A stretch of 13,330 nt of DNA from NORP309 sp964564165 (GCA_964564165.1 CAZLZZ010000088.1:1-13330), one strand, 5' to 3'; positions 7,145 through 13,241 are shown, numbered from the stretch's first letter. Numbers and translations: made by a program. Notes: generated by a model not told the origin, from the letters alone.

Positions 7145-7617
7145 TGCGAATAGGAACAGGTTATGATGTGCATGCTTTTTGTCAGGGCGATTTTGTTACT
7201 CTTGGTGGCATTAAAGTCCCTTTTGATAAAGCCTTTGCCGCACACTCCGATGGCGATGTGTTGATTCATGCTATCTGTGATGCTTTGCTTGGTGCGTTGG
7301 CATTGGGTGATATTGGGCAGCATTTTCCGCCCAGTGACAATAAGTGGAAAGACTGTGATAGCTCGGTTTTCTTAAAACACATTATGGGGCTAATTAAAGA
7401 ACAAGGCTATCAAATCAACAATATTGATAGCACCATCATTTGCGAACAACCCAAAATGCAACCGCATATCATTGTTATGCGTGAAAACTTAGCCAACATC
7501 ATGAACCTGGAAATCAATCAAGTCAGTGTTAAAGCCACAACCACAGAAAAACTTGGATTTTGCGGTCGTGGTGAAGGTGTTGCTGTTCAGTCGGTGTGTC
7601 TATTAAGGAAGCTTTGA
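7141..7617 (+). CDS. ispF: 2-C-methyl-D-erythritol 2,4-cyclodiphosphate synthase
   Basis: IspF cyclises CDP-methylerythritol 2-phosphate to methylerythritol 2,4-cyclodiphosphate with release of CMP, two steps after IspD. It works as a homotrimer with a Zn site. The 158-residue sequence holds RIGTGYDVHAF (3-13), with Zn ligands Asp9 and His11, the third ligand His43 in LIHAICDALLG, the AAHSDGDV loop (33-40), the GDIGQHFPPSD loop (56-66) and the signature TTTEKLGFCGRGEGVA (133-148). Two starts are possible: ATG 7141 (MMRIG) overlaps ispD by 4 nt, and ATG 7144 (MRIG, the more usual family N-terminus) overlaps by one base as TGATG. Either implies translational coupling to ispD. No surE/pcm-type genes follow; a secreted hydrolase gene comes next. 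Confidence 0.97.
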   Translation: MMRIGTGYDVHAFCQGDFVTLGGIKVPFDKAFAAHSDGDVLIHAICDALLGALALGDIGQHFPPSDNKWKDCDSSVFLKHIMGLIKEQGYQINNIDSTIICEQPKMQPHIIVMRENLANIMNLEINQVSVKATTTEKLGFCGRGEGVAVQSVCLLRKL

Positions 7618-7647
7618 TTTATTAGGCAATGTCAACGATAAATTCCT

Positions 7648-7677
7648 ATAAGCGTTATACTTATAAACGTTATACTT
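7648..7677 (+). repeat. Tandem 15-bp repeat carrying duplicated -10-like hexamers
   Basis: ATAAGCGTTATACTT (7648-7662) is followed without a gap by ATAAACGTTATACTT (7663-7677), differing at one base. Each unit contains TATACT, five of six matches to the -10 consensus (7656-7661 and 7671-7676). The second ends five bases before the ATG at 7682. No convincing -35 box is visible for either. The repeat probably supplies the promoter of the serine hydrolase gene, and the copy number could tune its start site. Confidence 0.5.
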
Positions 7678-7681
7678 AAAT

Positions 7682-9493
7682 ATGAAAAATGCAAAACACC
7701 TATTGAACCGACTATTACCACTTTGCTTGCTTGTGGGCAGCACGACATCTTCAGCGGTTGAGTGTGATTTTTCATCTGTTGATTTATCGGTTGAAAGTTT
7801 GTTACAGTCCTATCCAATAATTCCAGGTATTGGTTTAAAAATTGCTTACCCAAATGAAGTCATCTATGAAAAGTATTGGGGACAATATGACAACAATACT
7901 GTCGTTCCTTTGGCTTCAGCCACTAAGTTACTTTCTGCGGTTACAATAATGACCTTGGTAGATGAGAACCTGATTGATTTAGATTTACCAGTTAGTCACT
8001 ATTTACCTCAGTTCACTGCTGATAAAGGTCGGATGACTGTGCGACAAATGTTTTCACACACCGCGGGCATGCCCGATAACGCACAAATGCTTAATAAAGC
8101 CGTACTTAATGCAAGAAATGGGCTGTCTTTAGAACAGGCGGTTGATTTTTTGGCATGTTGTGAACCGTTGCTCTACCAACCAGGCGAAGGTTTTGCTTAT
8201 GGGGGCGCATCCATGCATATTGTTGGAAGAGTAGCAGAAGTTGCGGCTGAAAAAAGTTGGATAGATGTATTCAATCAGAACCTGACTGCTCCATTTAACA
8301 TCACTAGCATGGACTATAATGGTTTAGGTGTAACGCAAAATTATCGGATAGCAGGAGGGGCGCAATCATCTTTGCCTGATTACGCAAAAGTATTAAACAT
8401 GTTGTTAAATAAAGGCAGATATCAATCAACAAGAATACTGAGTGAACAAGCCGTAGCAACCATGCTAAGCGATAATGTGGGAGATCTTGATATAGTATTT
8501 GCCCCTCCAAGTATTGATGAAGAGATAAAATATGGAATGGGCACTTGGTTGATATATAACGAGAACAACAACCTTGCCAGTTTATACAGCCCTGGTGCTT
8601 TCGGCTTCACGCCATGGGTTGATTATGACCTTAATTATTATGCGGCATTTATGGTCAAAGATTTTAACAGCCGCATGGCGGCACCCATTGTTGAAATCCG
8701 CAATCAAATTCGGCAAATATTGACAGAGAATTGGTGTGGCTCACAAGCCCCCGAATTAACAGACCAGTTAGGGCTGTGGTATGATCCAAAATATAGTGGT
8801 CACGGCGTTGAAATCCAAAAGGTTGGTGAGGCCTATTCTGGCGTTTTTTATACCTTTTCAGAATCAGGAAAACCAGAATGGTATTTGTTATCAGTTGCTG
8901 ACCAAACCGACAACTTATCAGGCACACTATTGCGTGTGGAAAACAGCGGCTCTAGCGAAAACATTGTTACAAATAGTGATTTGGCAGGCACTTTCTCGAT
9001 TAACTTTAATCCAGAGCAAAACAGCACATGTGCCTCAACCAGTAACAACGTCACTGCAGAAATGACATGGAGCATCAATGATGAACAAGGTTTTTGGTGC
9101 ATACAGCCCTTAATAACCGTCAATAGTAGAGCAAAAACAAACCAAAACGGTTGGTGGTGGAATGGCGGTGAAGACAGTGGCTGGGGGTTTAATGTATATA
9201 CCAATGACGCCATTGAGTTTCGCGCGATTTATTATTATGATGAATCAGGAAACCCCATTTGGGCATTTGCGTCAAATGAAACCGAATCTGAGGTTTTCAA
9301 CATACAAGCCCCAACGGGTTATTGCCGGTCTTGTATCAAAACGCCCTTGCAAACTAGAAGCATAGGCCTATTCAGAGGGGTTATAAATGCCTCATCAATC
9401 ACGACAGATTCCGAATCTACCACCAGTTTAGACATTGAAGGCTGGGAAAGGCTAGAATTTATACCAAAAATATTTTCGAATCCTGCTTATTAA
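7682..9493 (+). CDS. Secreted beta-lactamase-fold serine hydrolase with a duplicated C-terminal Trp-rich module
   Basis: The 603-residue product begins with a signal peptide (MKNAKHLLNRLLPLCLLVGS, cleavage near SSA-VEC). Residues about 45-350 are a class C beta-lactamase/penicillin-binding-protein-like domain: S-A-T-K (79-82) is the SxxK motif with Ser79 as nucleophile, followed by MTVRQMFSHTAGMPD (118-132), typical of this family. The Tyr-x-Asn motif appears as Y173-G-G175 and the third motif as S303-P-G305 in SPGAFGFTPW, as in esterase-like members, so an esterase or peptidase role is more likely than antibiotic resistance. Residues about 360-590 hold two related modules, W366...YSGHG(371-375)...SGKPEW(395-400) and WWWN(491-494)...DSGWG(498-502)...SGNPIW(522-527), with a 28-residue Ser-to-Trp spacing in both. 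These may bind cell-surface or polymeric ligands. No Shine-Dalgarno site precedes the ATG. Confidence 0.85.
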   Translation: MKNAKHLLNRLLPLCLLVGSTTSSAVECDFSSVDLSVESLLQSYPIIPGIGLKIAYPNEVIYEKYWGQYDNNTVVPLASATKLLSAVTIMTLVDENLIDLDLPVSHYLPQFTADKGRMTVRQMFSHTAGMPDNAQMLNKAVLNARNGLSLEQAVDFLACCEPLLYQPGEGFAYGGASMHIVGRVAEVAAEKSWIDVFNQNLTAPFNITSMDYNGLGVTQNYRIAGGAQSSLPDYAKVLNMLLNKGRYQSTRILSEQAVATMLSDNVGDLDIVFAPPSIDEEIKYGMGTWLIYNENNNLASLYSPGAFGFTPWVDYDLNYYAAFMVKDFNSRMAAPIVEIRNQIRQILTENWCGSQAPELTDQLGLWYDPKYSGHGVEIQKVGEAYSGVFYTFSESGKPEWYLLSVADQTDNLSGTLLRVENSGSSENIVTNSDLAGTFSINFNPEQNSTCASTSNNVTAEMTWSINDEQGFWCIQPLITVNSRAKTNQNGWWWNGGEDSGWGFNVYTNDAIEFRAIYYYDESGNPIWAFASNETESEVFNIQAPTGYCRSCIKTPLQTRSIGLFRGVINASSITTDSESTTSLDIEGWERLEFIPKIFSNPAY

Positions 9494-9579
9494 ACCTAAG
9501 AGCTTTAACAGTTATATTTGCTTTCACGCCCAGTATGGATAAAGAGATAATTTATATCCACAGTACTTATTGCCTAAGT

Positions 9580-9621
9580 TTCGATAGTGAATTGTGTTAT
9601 TTTCGTATTTTCAATATCGAA
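9580..9621. repeat. Imperfect inverted repeat after the serine hydrolase gene
   Basis: The 12-nt arms TTCGATAGTGAA (9580-9591) and TTCAATATCGAA (9610-9621) pair at 11 of 12 positions around an 18-nt loop. No T-tract follows on the plus strand, so a role as an intrinsic terminator is uncertain. Confidence 0.35.
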
Positions 9622-9686
9622 TATAAAACATCAAAAATCAGGTGTTAAATCAAACAAGGAAAATAAGTTTTTCATGGTTTATTATG

Positions 9687-9713
9687 GTACTGGACATTCA
9701 ATCACAGTACAAT
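9687..9713 (+). promoter_or_regulatory. Candidate -10 region and operator-like repeat before the M23 peptidase gene
   Basis: TACAAT (9708-9713, five of six matches) lies ten bases before the ATG at 9724. It overlaps the right arm of an inverted repeat, GTACTG (9687-9692) and CAGTAC (9705-9710), with a 12-bp spacer. Overlap of a short palindrome with a -10 box is the layout expected for a repressor site. No good -35 box and only a weak ribosome-binding site are seen. Confidence 0.3.
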
Positions 9714-9723
9714 CTAAAGCACG

Positions 9724-10542
9724 ATGAAAAAATTATTATTGCCAGTCCTATTGTTCTCTCTATTGTTCTCTTTTTCGACTTTTGCAGAGGATTATTTTCT
9801 TAACCTTAAAGGCAAGCCAACCCAGGGCGGGTTGATTATTGCGCAAACTAATGCCTCAGCTAAAGTTAAAATCAATGGAAAAACCGCCAATAAAACCGAT
9901 GATGGCTATTTTATGTTTGGTTTTGGACGCTTTGATGAGAAGCCGATGAACTTAGCTATTACTTATGGCGGTATAACTTACCAGGCAAGTATTCCTGTAA
10001 CCACTAGGTCTTTTCCAACCGAAGTCATTGATGGCTTACCACAAAGCAAAGTCACGCCTCCTGATTCGGTGTATGCACAAATTAAAGCTGACAATGTCAA
10101 GGTGGCAAAAGCGCGATCATATTTAGATTTTAGAAAAGACTTTCTACAACAATTCATCTGGCCAGCTGATGGCCGGGTTAGTGGTGTTTATGGTTCGCGT
10201 AGAATTTTAAACGGTAAACCCAAGCGCCCACATTATGGTATGGATATTGCCAATAAGACAGGAACACGAGTGATATCACCAGCAAACGGCATTGTAAGAA
10301 TGGCAGAAACGGGCATGTATTATACGGGTGGAACCATTATTATTGATCATGGGTATGGGTTGACAACCACTTTTATACATTTGTCGCAAGTGAATATTGA
10401 GGCTGGTAGCCGTGTCAAACAGGGTGAAAAAATTGGTGAGATAGGCATGACAGGAAGAGCCACAGGCCCTCATCTGGATTGGCGATTAAACCTAGGAAAA
10501 ACCAGACTAGATCCACAGTTAATTATTTCATCAAAAAAATAG
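9724..10542 (+). CDS. Exported M23-family (LytM-type) metalloendopeptidase
   Basis: M23 peptidases cleave peptidoglycan cross-bridges or activate amidases in the envelope. The 272-residue product has a signal peptide (MKKLLLPVLLFSLLFSFSTF-AED) and an N-terminal beta-rich domain (about 22-95, with KVKINGKTANK resembling an immunoglobulin-like or intramolecular regulatory domain). A linker helix follows (115-143) and then the LytM domain (about 145-268). Zn ligands His170 and Asp174 lie in HYGMD, followed by the core HxH-type segment GPHLDWRLN (248-256). His250 is kept, but the second His of the usual HLH is Asp252. His209 (IDHGYG) and His219 (FIHLS) are also present. I recall HxD variants in other proteobacterial members, so this is probably an active variant with Asp as ligand. 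The gene stands alone and ends 20 nt before a strong inverted repeat. Confidence 0.92.
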   Translation: MKKLLLPVLLFSLLFSFSTFAEDYFLNLKGKPTQGGLIIAQTNASAKVKINGKTANKTDDGYFMFGFGRFDEKPMNLAITYGGITYQASIPVTTRSFPTEVIDGLPQSKVTPPDSVYAQIKADNVKVAKARSYLDFRKDFLQQFIWPADGRVSGVYGSRRILNGKPKRPHYGMDIANKTGTRVISPANGIVRMAETGMYYTGGTIIIDHGYGLTTTFIHLSQVNIEAGSRVKQGEKIGEIGMTGRATGPHLDWRLNLGKTRLDPQLIISSKK

Positions 10543-10561
10543 GTTAATCGCATTTGGTTTG

Positions 10562-10599
10562 ATGTGCATCTAAACTAATCATCGAGTTTAGATGCACAT
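10562..10599. terminator. 15-bp perfect inverted repeat between convergent genes
   Basis: ATGTGCATCTAAACT (10562-10576) pairs perfectly with AGTTTAGATGCACAT (10585-10599) across an 8-nt loop. It lies between the plus-strand peptidase gene and the minus-strand Sel1 gene, the expected place for a shared terminator. Neither strand has a T-tract directly after the stem, so termination may be Rho-assisted, or the hairpin may mainly protect mRNA 3' ends. Confidence 0.55.
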
Positions 10600-10639
10600 A
10601 GGGTATCTGATATGAATATCAATATTTTATTGGTATTTT

Positions 10640-11323
10640 TTATAGCTCCTCTTTTGATTCTGAAATAGGGACAATTTCCCCGCTTTCTATGTCTCCAAAG
10701 TTAAAGTCATTTATGAAAATATCCATAATTTTAAACTTAGCTTCATTAAAGTCAATTGCAATATTGGAACGCTTATAATCATCTATACTGTCCCAAACAA
10801 CAACATTTCCAGTTGAAGATCCTGTTCTTGAACCTAGTGTTTTCTTGAATTTTATTCTCCGTGACCATTTTTCTCTTCTTTCTATTGTGGCTGATAACTC
10901 ATAATCTTTTTCTAATTCTTTAAAGTCGGTTTCGGTTTTAATTAACTCTTGTTCCGTTAGCAGTGAATAAATTTTATCATTTAGTTCTTTGTGCTTTTGG
11001 GTTTGGTCTTGAGCAGCAAGTTTTATCCACGCATAACCTCTAGCCCAGTCGCGCTCCAGCCCGCCTAAAGATTTTATATGCATTAATCCAACATATGAAA
11101 GTGCATCCGCATTCCCAAAAGCGGCCGCCTTTTTAAAACTAGTTAATGCAGATTGGTAGTAGCCATCTTGGTACATTTTCAATGCTTTGATAAGAAACAA
11201 TTTATCGGGGTGAATGAGATTATGGTTTTTGTCATAATGATCATTGGTATAAATCACAGTGTTTGGGTTTGCAAACACGCCTAGTGAAATCAAAATTGTG
11301 ATTGTTAATATTAAACACTTCAT
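10640..11323 (-). CDS. Exported Sel1-repeat protein (paralogue 1)
   Basis: The 227-residue product starts at an ATG preceded by a strong Shine-Dalgarno AAAGGAG seven bases upstream. Residues 1-18 (MKCLILTITILISLGVFA) form a signal peptide. Residues about 48-104 contain one clear Sel1-like repeat (A-x-F-G-N-A-D-A-x-x-Y-V-G-L-M to RGYAWIKLAA) with a degenerate helix pair before it (MYQDGYYQSALTSFKKAAA). Sel1 repeats form alpha-alpha superhelices that bind other proteins, so an adaptor or regulatory role in the periplasm is the family expectation. A charged helix (about 124-163) and a unique acidic tail (DIESGEIVPISESKEEL) follow. It is homologous along most of its length to the next minus-strand gene, including NDHYDKNHNL, YQDGY, GYAWIKLAA and the final (F/V)GxxExGEI motif, so the two arose by duplication. 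Confidence 0.8.
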   Translation of the reverse strand: MKCLILTITILISLGVFANPNTVIYTNDHYDKNHNLIHPDKLFLIKALKMYQDGYYQSALTSFKKAAAFGNADALSYVGLMHIKSLGGLERDWARGYAWIKLAAQDQTQKHKELNDKIYSLLTEQELIKTETDFKELEKDYELSATIERREKWSRRIKFKKTLGSRTGSSTGNVVVWDSIDDYKRSNIAIDFNEAKFKIMDIFINDFNFGDIESGEIVPISESKEEL

Positions 11324-11661
11324 TGCTTGTCTCCTTTGGTTTTTATTGTTTCCAGTACAGCATAATGAATTTAATCTGAATAAAAACTGAATACAATTGT
11401 TAACAAGTTCAAATTAAATGTTTTGGCCGGCTCGTATATTTCACAGAACAATGGAATTTATAGAAAAAATGGCAAAGAAGGTTGTTTAAATACCACGACA
11501 AACACAGTTGTTTTGTACCGATTGTATGAAACATGCGGGCTAGATATGATGTTTTAAGGAGCGAATATTGAAAAACAGCTGACCATGTCAAACAGGACGA
11601 AAGCGACCCGACTTTGTGTTAGCACCGTATTTTCTATATCGGGACCTGGGTAAAAAGTAAG
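11324..11661. other. 338-nt gap between the Sel1 paralogues; no supported gene
   Basis: The right edge holds copy 2 of the dispersed repeat (about 11630-11653). The left edge holds the 5' region of Sel1 paralogue 1. A 60-residue minus-strand open frame (11409-11591) has no ribosome-binding site, an unusual Cys/Trp/Tyr-rich composition and no family resemblance, so I do not call it. The rest shows nothing I can interpret. It may be decayed intergenic or element-derived DNA. Confidence 0.5.
11630..11653. repeat. Dispersed repeat copy 2 (core TTTTCTATATCGGGA)
   Basis: The 15-base core TTTTCTATATCGGGA (11630-11644) is identical to the core at 13061-13075, and similarity extends upstream (16 of 21 bases) and downstream (GGGTA/AGGTA). 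It lies about ten bases after the stop of the right Sel1 gene, read on the minus strand, just as copy 1 touches the stop of the 447-residue gene. Confidence 0.6.
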
Positions 11662-12192
11662 TTAATCGCCTTTAGGTTTAATTTCACCCGCTTCAACTAC
11701 TCCAAACTGGTAATTGTTAACAAAGTCATCCATGGCGTTCATTTTGGAGGTTCTGTCTGGTTCTAGGATAACACCATTGATAGCTTGAGACTGTATGTTG
11801 GTGGTTTGAGAGCCTGCTGCTTTGCGTTTTTGTTTATTTACCCATCTGTTTCGCCTTTTTAGGGTGGCAGAAACATCGTAGTCTTCGCTGATTTTTTGAT
11901 ATTCGACTTTTGCTTTTTTAATTTCAAGCGGCGTTAGCATGGCATAAATGCTGCGCATTAAATTCAGGTTTTCAACGGTCCCATCTAAGGCTGCTAATTT
12001 TATCCAGGCATAGCCTTTTGACCAATCTCTGTTAGTGCCTAATGCTTTAAGATACATCAGTCCAATGTGTTTTTGTGCTATTGAATTTCCAAAAGCTGCT
12101 GACTGGTGAAATTTGGTGAATGCTGATTTGTTATAACCGTCTTGATAGGTTCTGCTGGCTTTTGCTAACAATATTTTGTCCGGTGTTACCAA
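11662..12192 (-). CDS. Sel1-repeat protein (paralogue 2), 5' end eroded
   Basis: The frame encodes at least 176 residues homologous to the neighbouring Sel1 protein: YQDGYNKSAFTKFHQSAAFG, GLMYLKALGTNRDWSKGYAWIKLAA, a basic linker, and a final FGVVEAGEIKPKGD. From the TTG at 12190-12192 the product would lack a signal peptide. The homology goes further upstream, to DPHYDKQHNL (about 12190-12219), matching NDHYDKNHNL of paralogue 1. No ATG, Shine-Dalgarno site or signal-peptide sequence follows in any frame. Upstream is unrelated sequence with a terminator-like hairpin (12267-12287). The gene therefore seems to have lost its export signal and start through a deletion or rearrangement near 12220-12265. 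It may be expressed from a weak TTG as a cytoplasmic protein, or be a pseudogene. The remaining frame has no internal stops, so decay is either recent or selected against. Confidence 0.6.
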   Translation of the reverse strand: MVTPDKILLAKASRTYQDGYNKSAFTKFHQSAAFGNSIAQKHIGLMYLKALGTNRDWSKGYAWIKLAALDGTVENLNLMRSIYAMLTPLEIKKAKVEYQKISEDYDVSATLKRRNRWVNKQKRKAAGSQTTNIQSQAINGVILEPDRTSKMNAMDDFVNNYQFGVVEAGEIKPKGD

Positions 12193-12266
12193 ATTATGTT
12201 GTTTATCATAATGAGGATCAAGAGACAGTTCTAATCGATGGTCAGATACTCTGATATTTAAGAAAG

Positions 12267-12287
12267 AGACGCCCAGATTGGGCGTCT
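12267..12287 (-). terminator. Terminator-like hairpin upstream of Sel1 paralogue 2
   Basis: AGACGCCC (12267-12274) pairs perfectly with GGGCGTCT (12280-12287) around a 5-nt loop, a compact GC-rich stem. On the minus strand it is followed by CTTTCTT, a poor T-tract. It would end transcription arriving leftward from the degenerate region, though no intact minus-strand gene is left there. Confidence 0.5.
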
Positions 12288-12553
12288 GTACAGGGAAGTT
12301 ATATTGAAAAATTAATTAATATGATTGATAATTAATTGAAAAAAGAGTTATAGCGACTTGTTCATGATTTGATTCACACAATCATAAAATTGCTTAATAT
12401 GAAGATGCATAACCAGCATGCCAGTATAATTGATTAAGGAATAATTTATCTGAGTAATTTAAAATATAGTTTTATTTTCAATAAAAAATGGAGCTAAAGC
12501 ACCACTGCCGACATGAGTTTTTATTAACTTTACTGGCATGGTATAATTGATGT

Positions 12554-12737
12554 ATGAAAAACAGATACACAACTGAAAAAGGAGTTGAAGGAGAGTTTCA
12601 AGAAAATTTTAATCAAATGGTTTTGATGAATAAATTAGGCATTTCTAAAAAAAGAAATAGATGATGTTGAATTGGGTTTACTGAATTTACTTTATATGTA
12701 TATCCAACAAATTCAGATGTTTCAGGGTTGTTGTTAA
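12554..12737 (+). pseudogene. Fic/DOC-like N-terminal fragment interrupted at an A7 run
   Basis: From the ATG at 12554 the frame reads MKNRYTTEKGVEGEFQENFN and on through QMVLMNKLGISKK, then hits a stop at 12662 (36 residues). Dropping one A from the run of seven A's after ATTTCT continues as EIDDVELGLLNLLYMYIQQ and ends at 12737. The joined sequence resembles, from memory, the N-terminus of mobile-element Fic proteins (E-x-E-(F/Y)-x...VL-x-NKLGI...E-x-x-LL). The HPFx(D/E)GN(G/K)R catalytic motif of Fic is absent, so at most a truncated, inactive remnant is present. A perfect TATAAT (12542-12547) ends six bases before the ATG. The family call is tentative. Confidence 0.35.
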
Positions 12738-13028
12738 AAGAGATTTCACTTACATCCTGGTTGAACGATAACTCAATTTCTAAATATAACATTTTTTATT
12801 CTCAAAACTTGAGAATGATATTTGAAATAATAATACTTATTAGGGTTTAGAAGTGAGTAGCTTAAAACGGAACTATTATTGATGATTTTGGCTTTGATAG
12901 TATTATTAACCAAGTTAAAGATAAGGGCTGTTTTAGATTTTTATTTATACATTAAAAGACATTGTCTAAAGCTTCCCTACAGGAATTCAGCAAGGTTTTA
13001 TTGGCGATTAATCAATTTTTGGATTTGC

Positions 13029-13056
13029 TAGACGTGCTAAGAGGTTGTGCTATAAT
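13029..13056 (+). promoter_or_regulatory. Candidate extended -10 promoter upstream of the tRNA fragment and msrB
   Basis: TAGACG (13029-13034, four of six) and TATAAT (13051-13056, perfect) are 16 bp apart, with the extended -10 TGC (13048-13050) directly before TATAAT. It partly overlaps dispersed repeat copy 3. Transcripts from here would run through the tRNA fragment into msrB. Confidence 0.45.
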
Positions 13057-13060
13057 CGTG

Positions 13061-13083
13061 TTTTCTATATCGGGATTTAGGTA
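13061..13083. repeat. Dispersed repeat copy 3
   Basis: GTTTTCTATATCGGGATTTA followed by GGT (13060-13082) matches copy 1 (3584-3606) at 20 of 23 bases and shares an identical 15-base core with copy 2. Unlike copy 1 it has no obvious complementary left arm. Confidence 0.6.
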
Positions 13084-13189
13084 TTTGCTAAACTTGACTC
13101 TAATGCTAGTTTTCCTGATAATACAGCGGGGTTAGATTTGATTGTGCAAAAAAATCTAGATAAATTAACAAATATTGTTGATGAGTATA

Positions 13190-13234
13190 CTCCTAAGCCG
13201 AAGTTAATGGGTTCAAATCCCGTCGGGCGCTCCA
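13190..13234 (+). tRNA. 3' fragment of a tRNA-Arg(CCU) gene, probable attachment-site scar
   Basis: Reading from 13190: anticodon loop CTCCTAA (13190-13196, anticodon CCT at 13192-13194), 3' anticodon stem GCCGA (13197-13201), variable loop AGTTA, and T-stem/loop ATGGG-TTCAAAT-CCCGT (13207-13223). Then come the acceptor strand CGGGCGC (13224-13230), discriminator T (13231) and CCA (13232-13234). The sequence before the loop (GAGTATA) does not supply the TCGGC needed to pair with GCCGA, and no D-arm or GCGCCCG acceptor strand occurs in the preceding kilobase. So this is a half tRNA, not a working gene. Duplicated tRNA 3' halves starting at the anticodon loop are the classic product of tyrosine-recombinase integration. 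The U73 discriminator is unusual for tRNA-Arg, so the isotype rests on the anticodon alone. Confidence 0.7.
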
Positions 13235-13241
13235 TTTTGAG

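Larger units (their letters stand above)
12193..13189. other. Degenerate region of about 1 kb without an intact gene
   Basis: Between Sel1 paralogue 2 and the tRNA fragment no frame of normal gene length exists. What can be seen: the terminator-like hairpin (12267-12287); an inverted pair CATGCCAGT (12417-12425)/ACTGGCATG (12532-12540), each close to a copy of GTATAATTGAT; a short Fic-like frame broken at an A7 run (12554-12737); an antisense 59-codon frame (12613-12792) with an 8-bp palindrome (12798-12816) just upstream of its ATG; a 49-codon frame (12882-13031); dispersed repeat copy 3; and an ATG-less coding-like frame running into the tRNA fragment. The sequence is very AT-rich. The pattern fits the decayed end of an integrated element. 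Confidence 0.55.

Noticed and set aside
8664..9213. Overlapping open frames inside the serine hydrolase C-terminal region
   Set aside because: They are antisense or shifted shadows; the plus-frame duplication of the SGxPxW modules shows which frame is real.
11409..11591. 60-residue minus-strand open frame between the Sel1 genes
   Set aside because: It has no ribosome-binding site, an odd Cys/Trp/Tyr-rich composition, no recognisable motif and no repeat of the neighbouring coding style.
11610..11653. Integron attC site (GTTAGC-like core near the dispersed repeat)
   Set aside because: The core does not match GTTRRRY, there is no paired inverse core, and the flanking genes are not cassette-like.
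12193..12310. Upstream extension of Sel1 paralogue 2 to a full N-terminus
   Set aside because: The frame stays open but has no ATG/GTG start and no signal peptide, and it passes through a GC-rich terminator-like hairpin.
12882..13234. Group I intron in the anticodon loop of tRNA-Arg(CCU), a known bacterial intron site
   Set aside because: A 5' exon with acceptor GCGCCCG, D-arm and TCGGC stem would be needed upstream, and none is visible in the preceding kilobase.
12241..13240. CRISPR array or integrase gene near the tRNA fragment
   Set aside because: There are no regularly spaced repeats and no frame long enough for a recombinase in the window.
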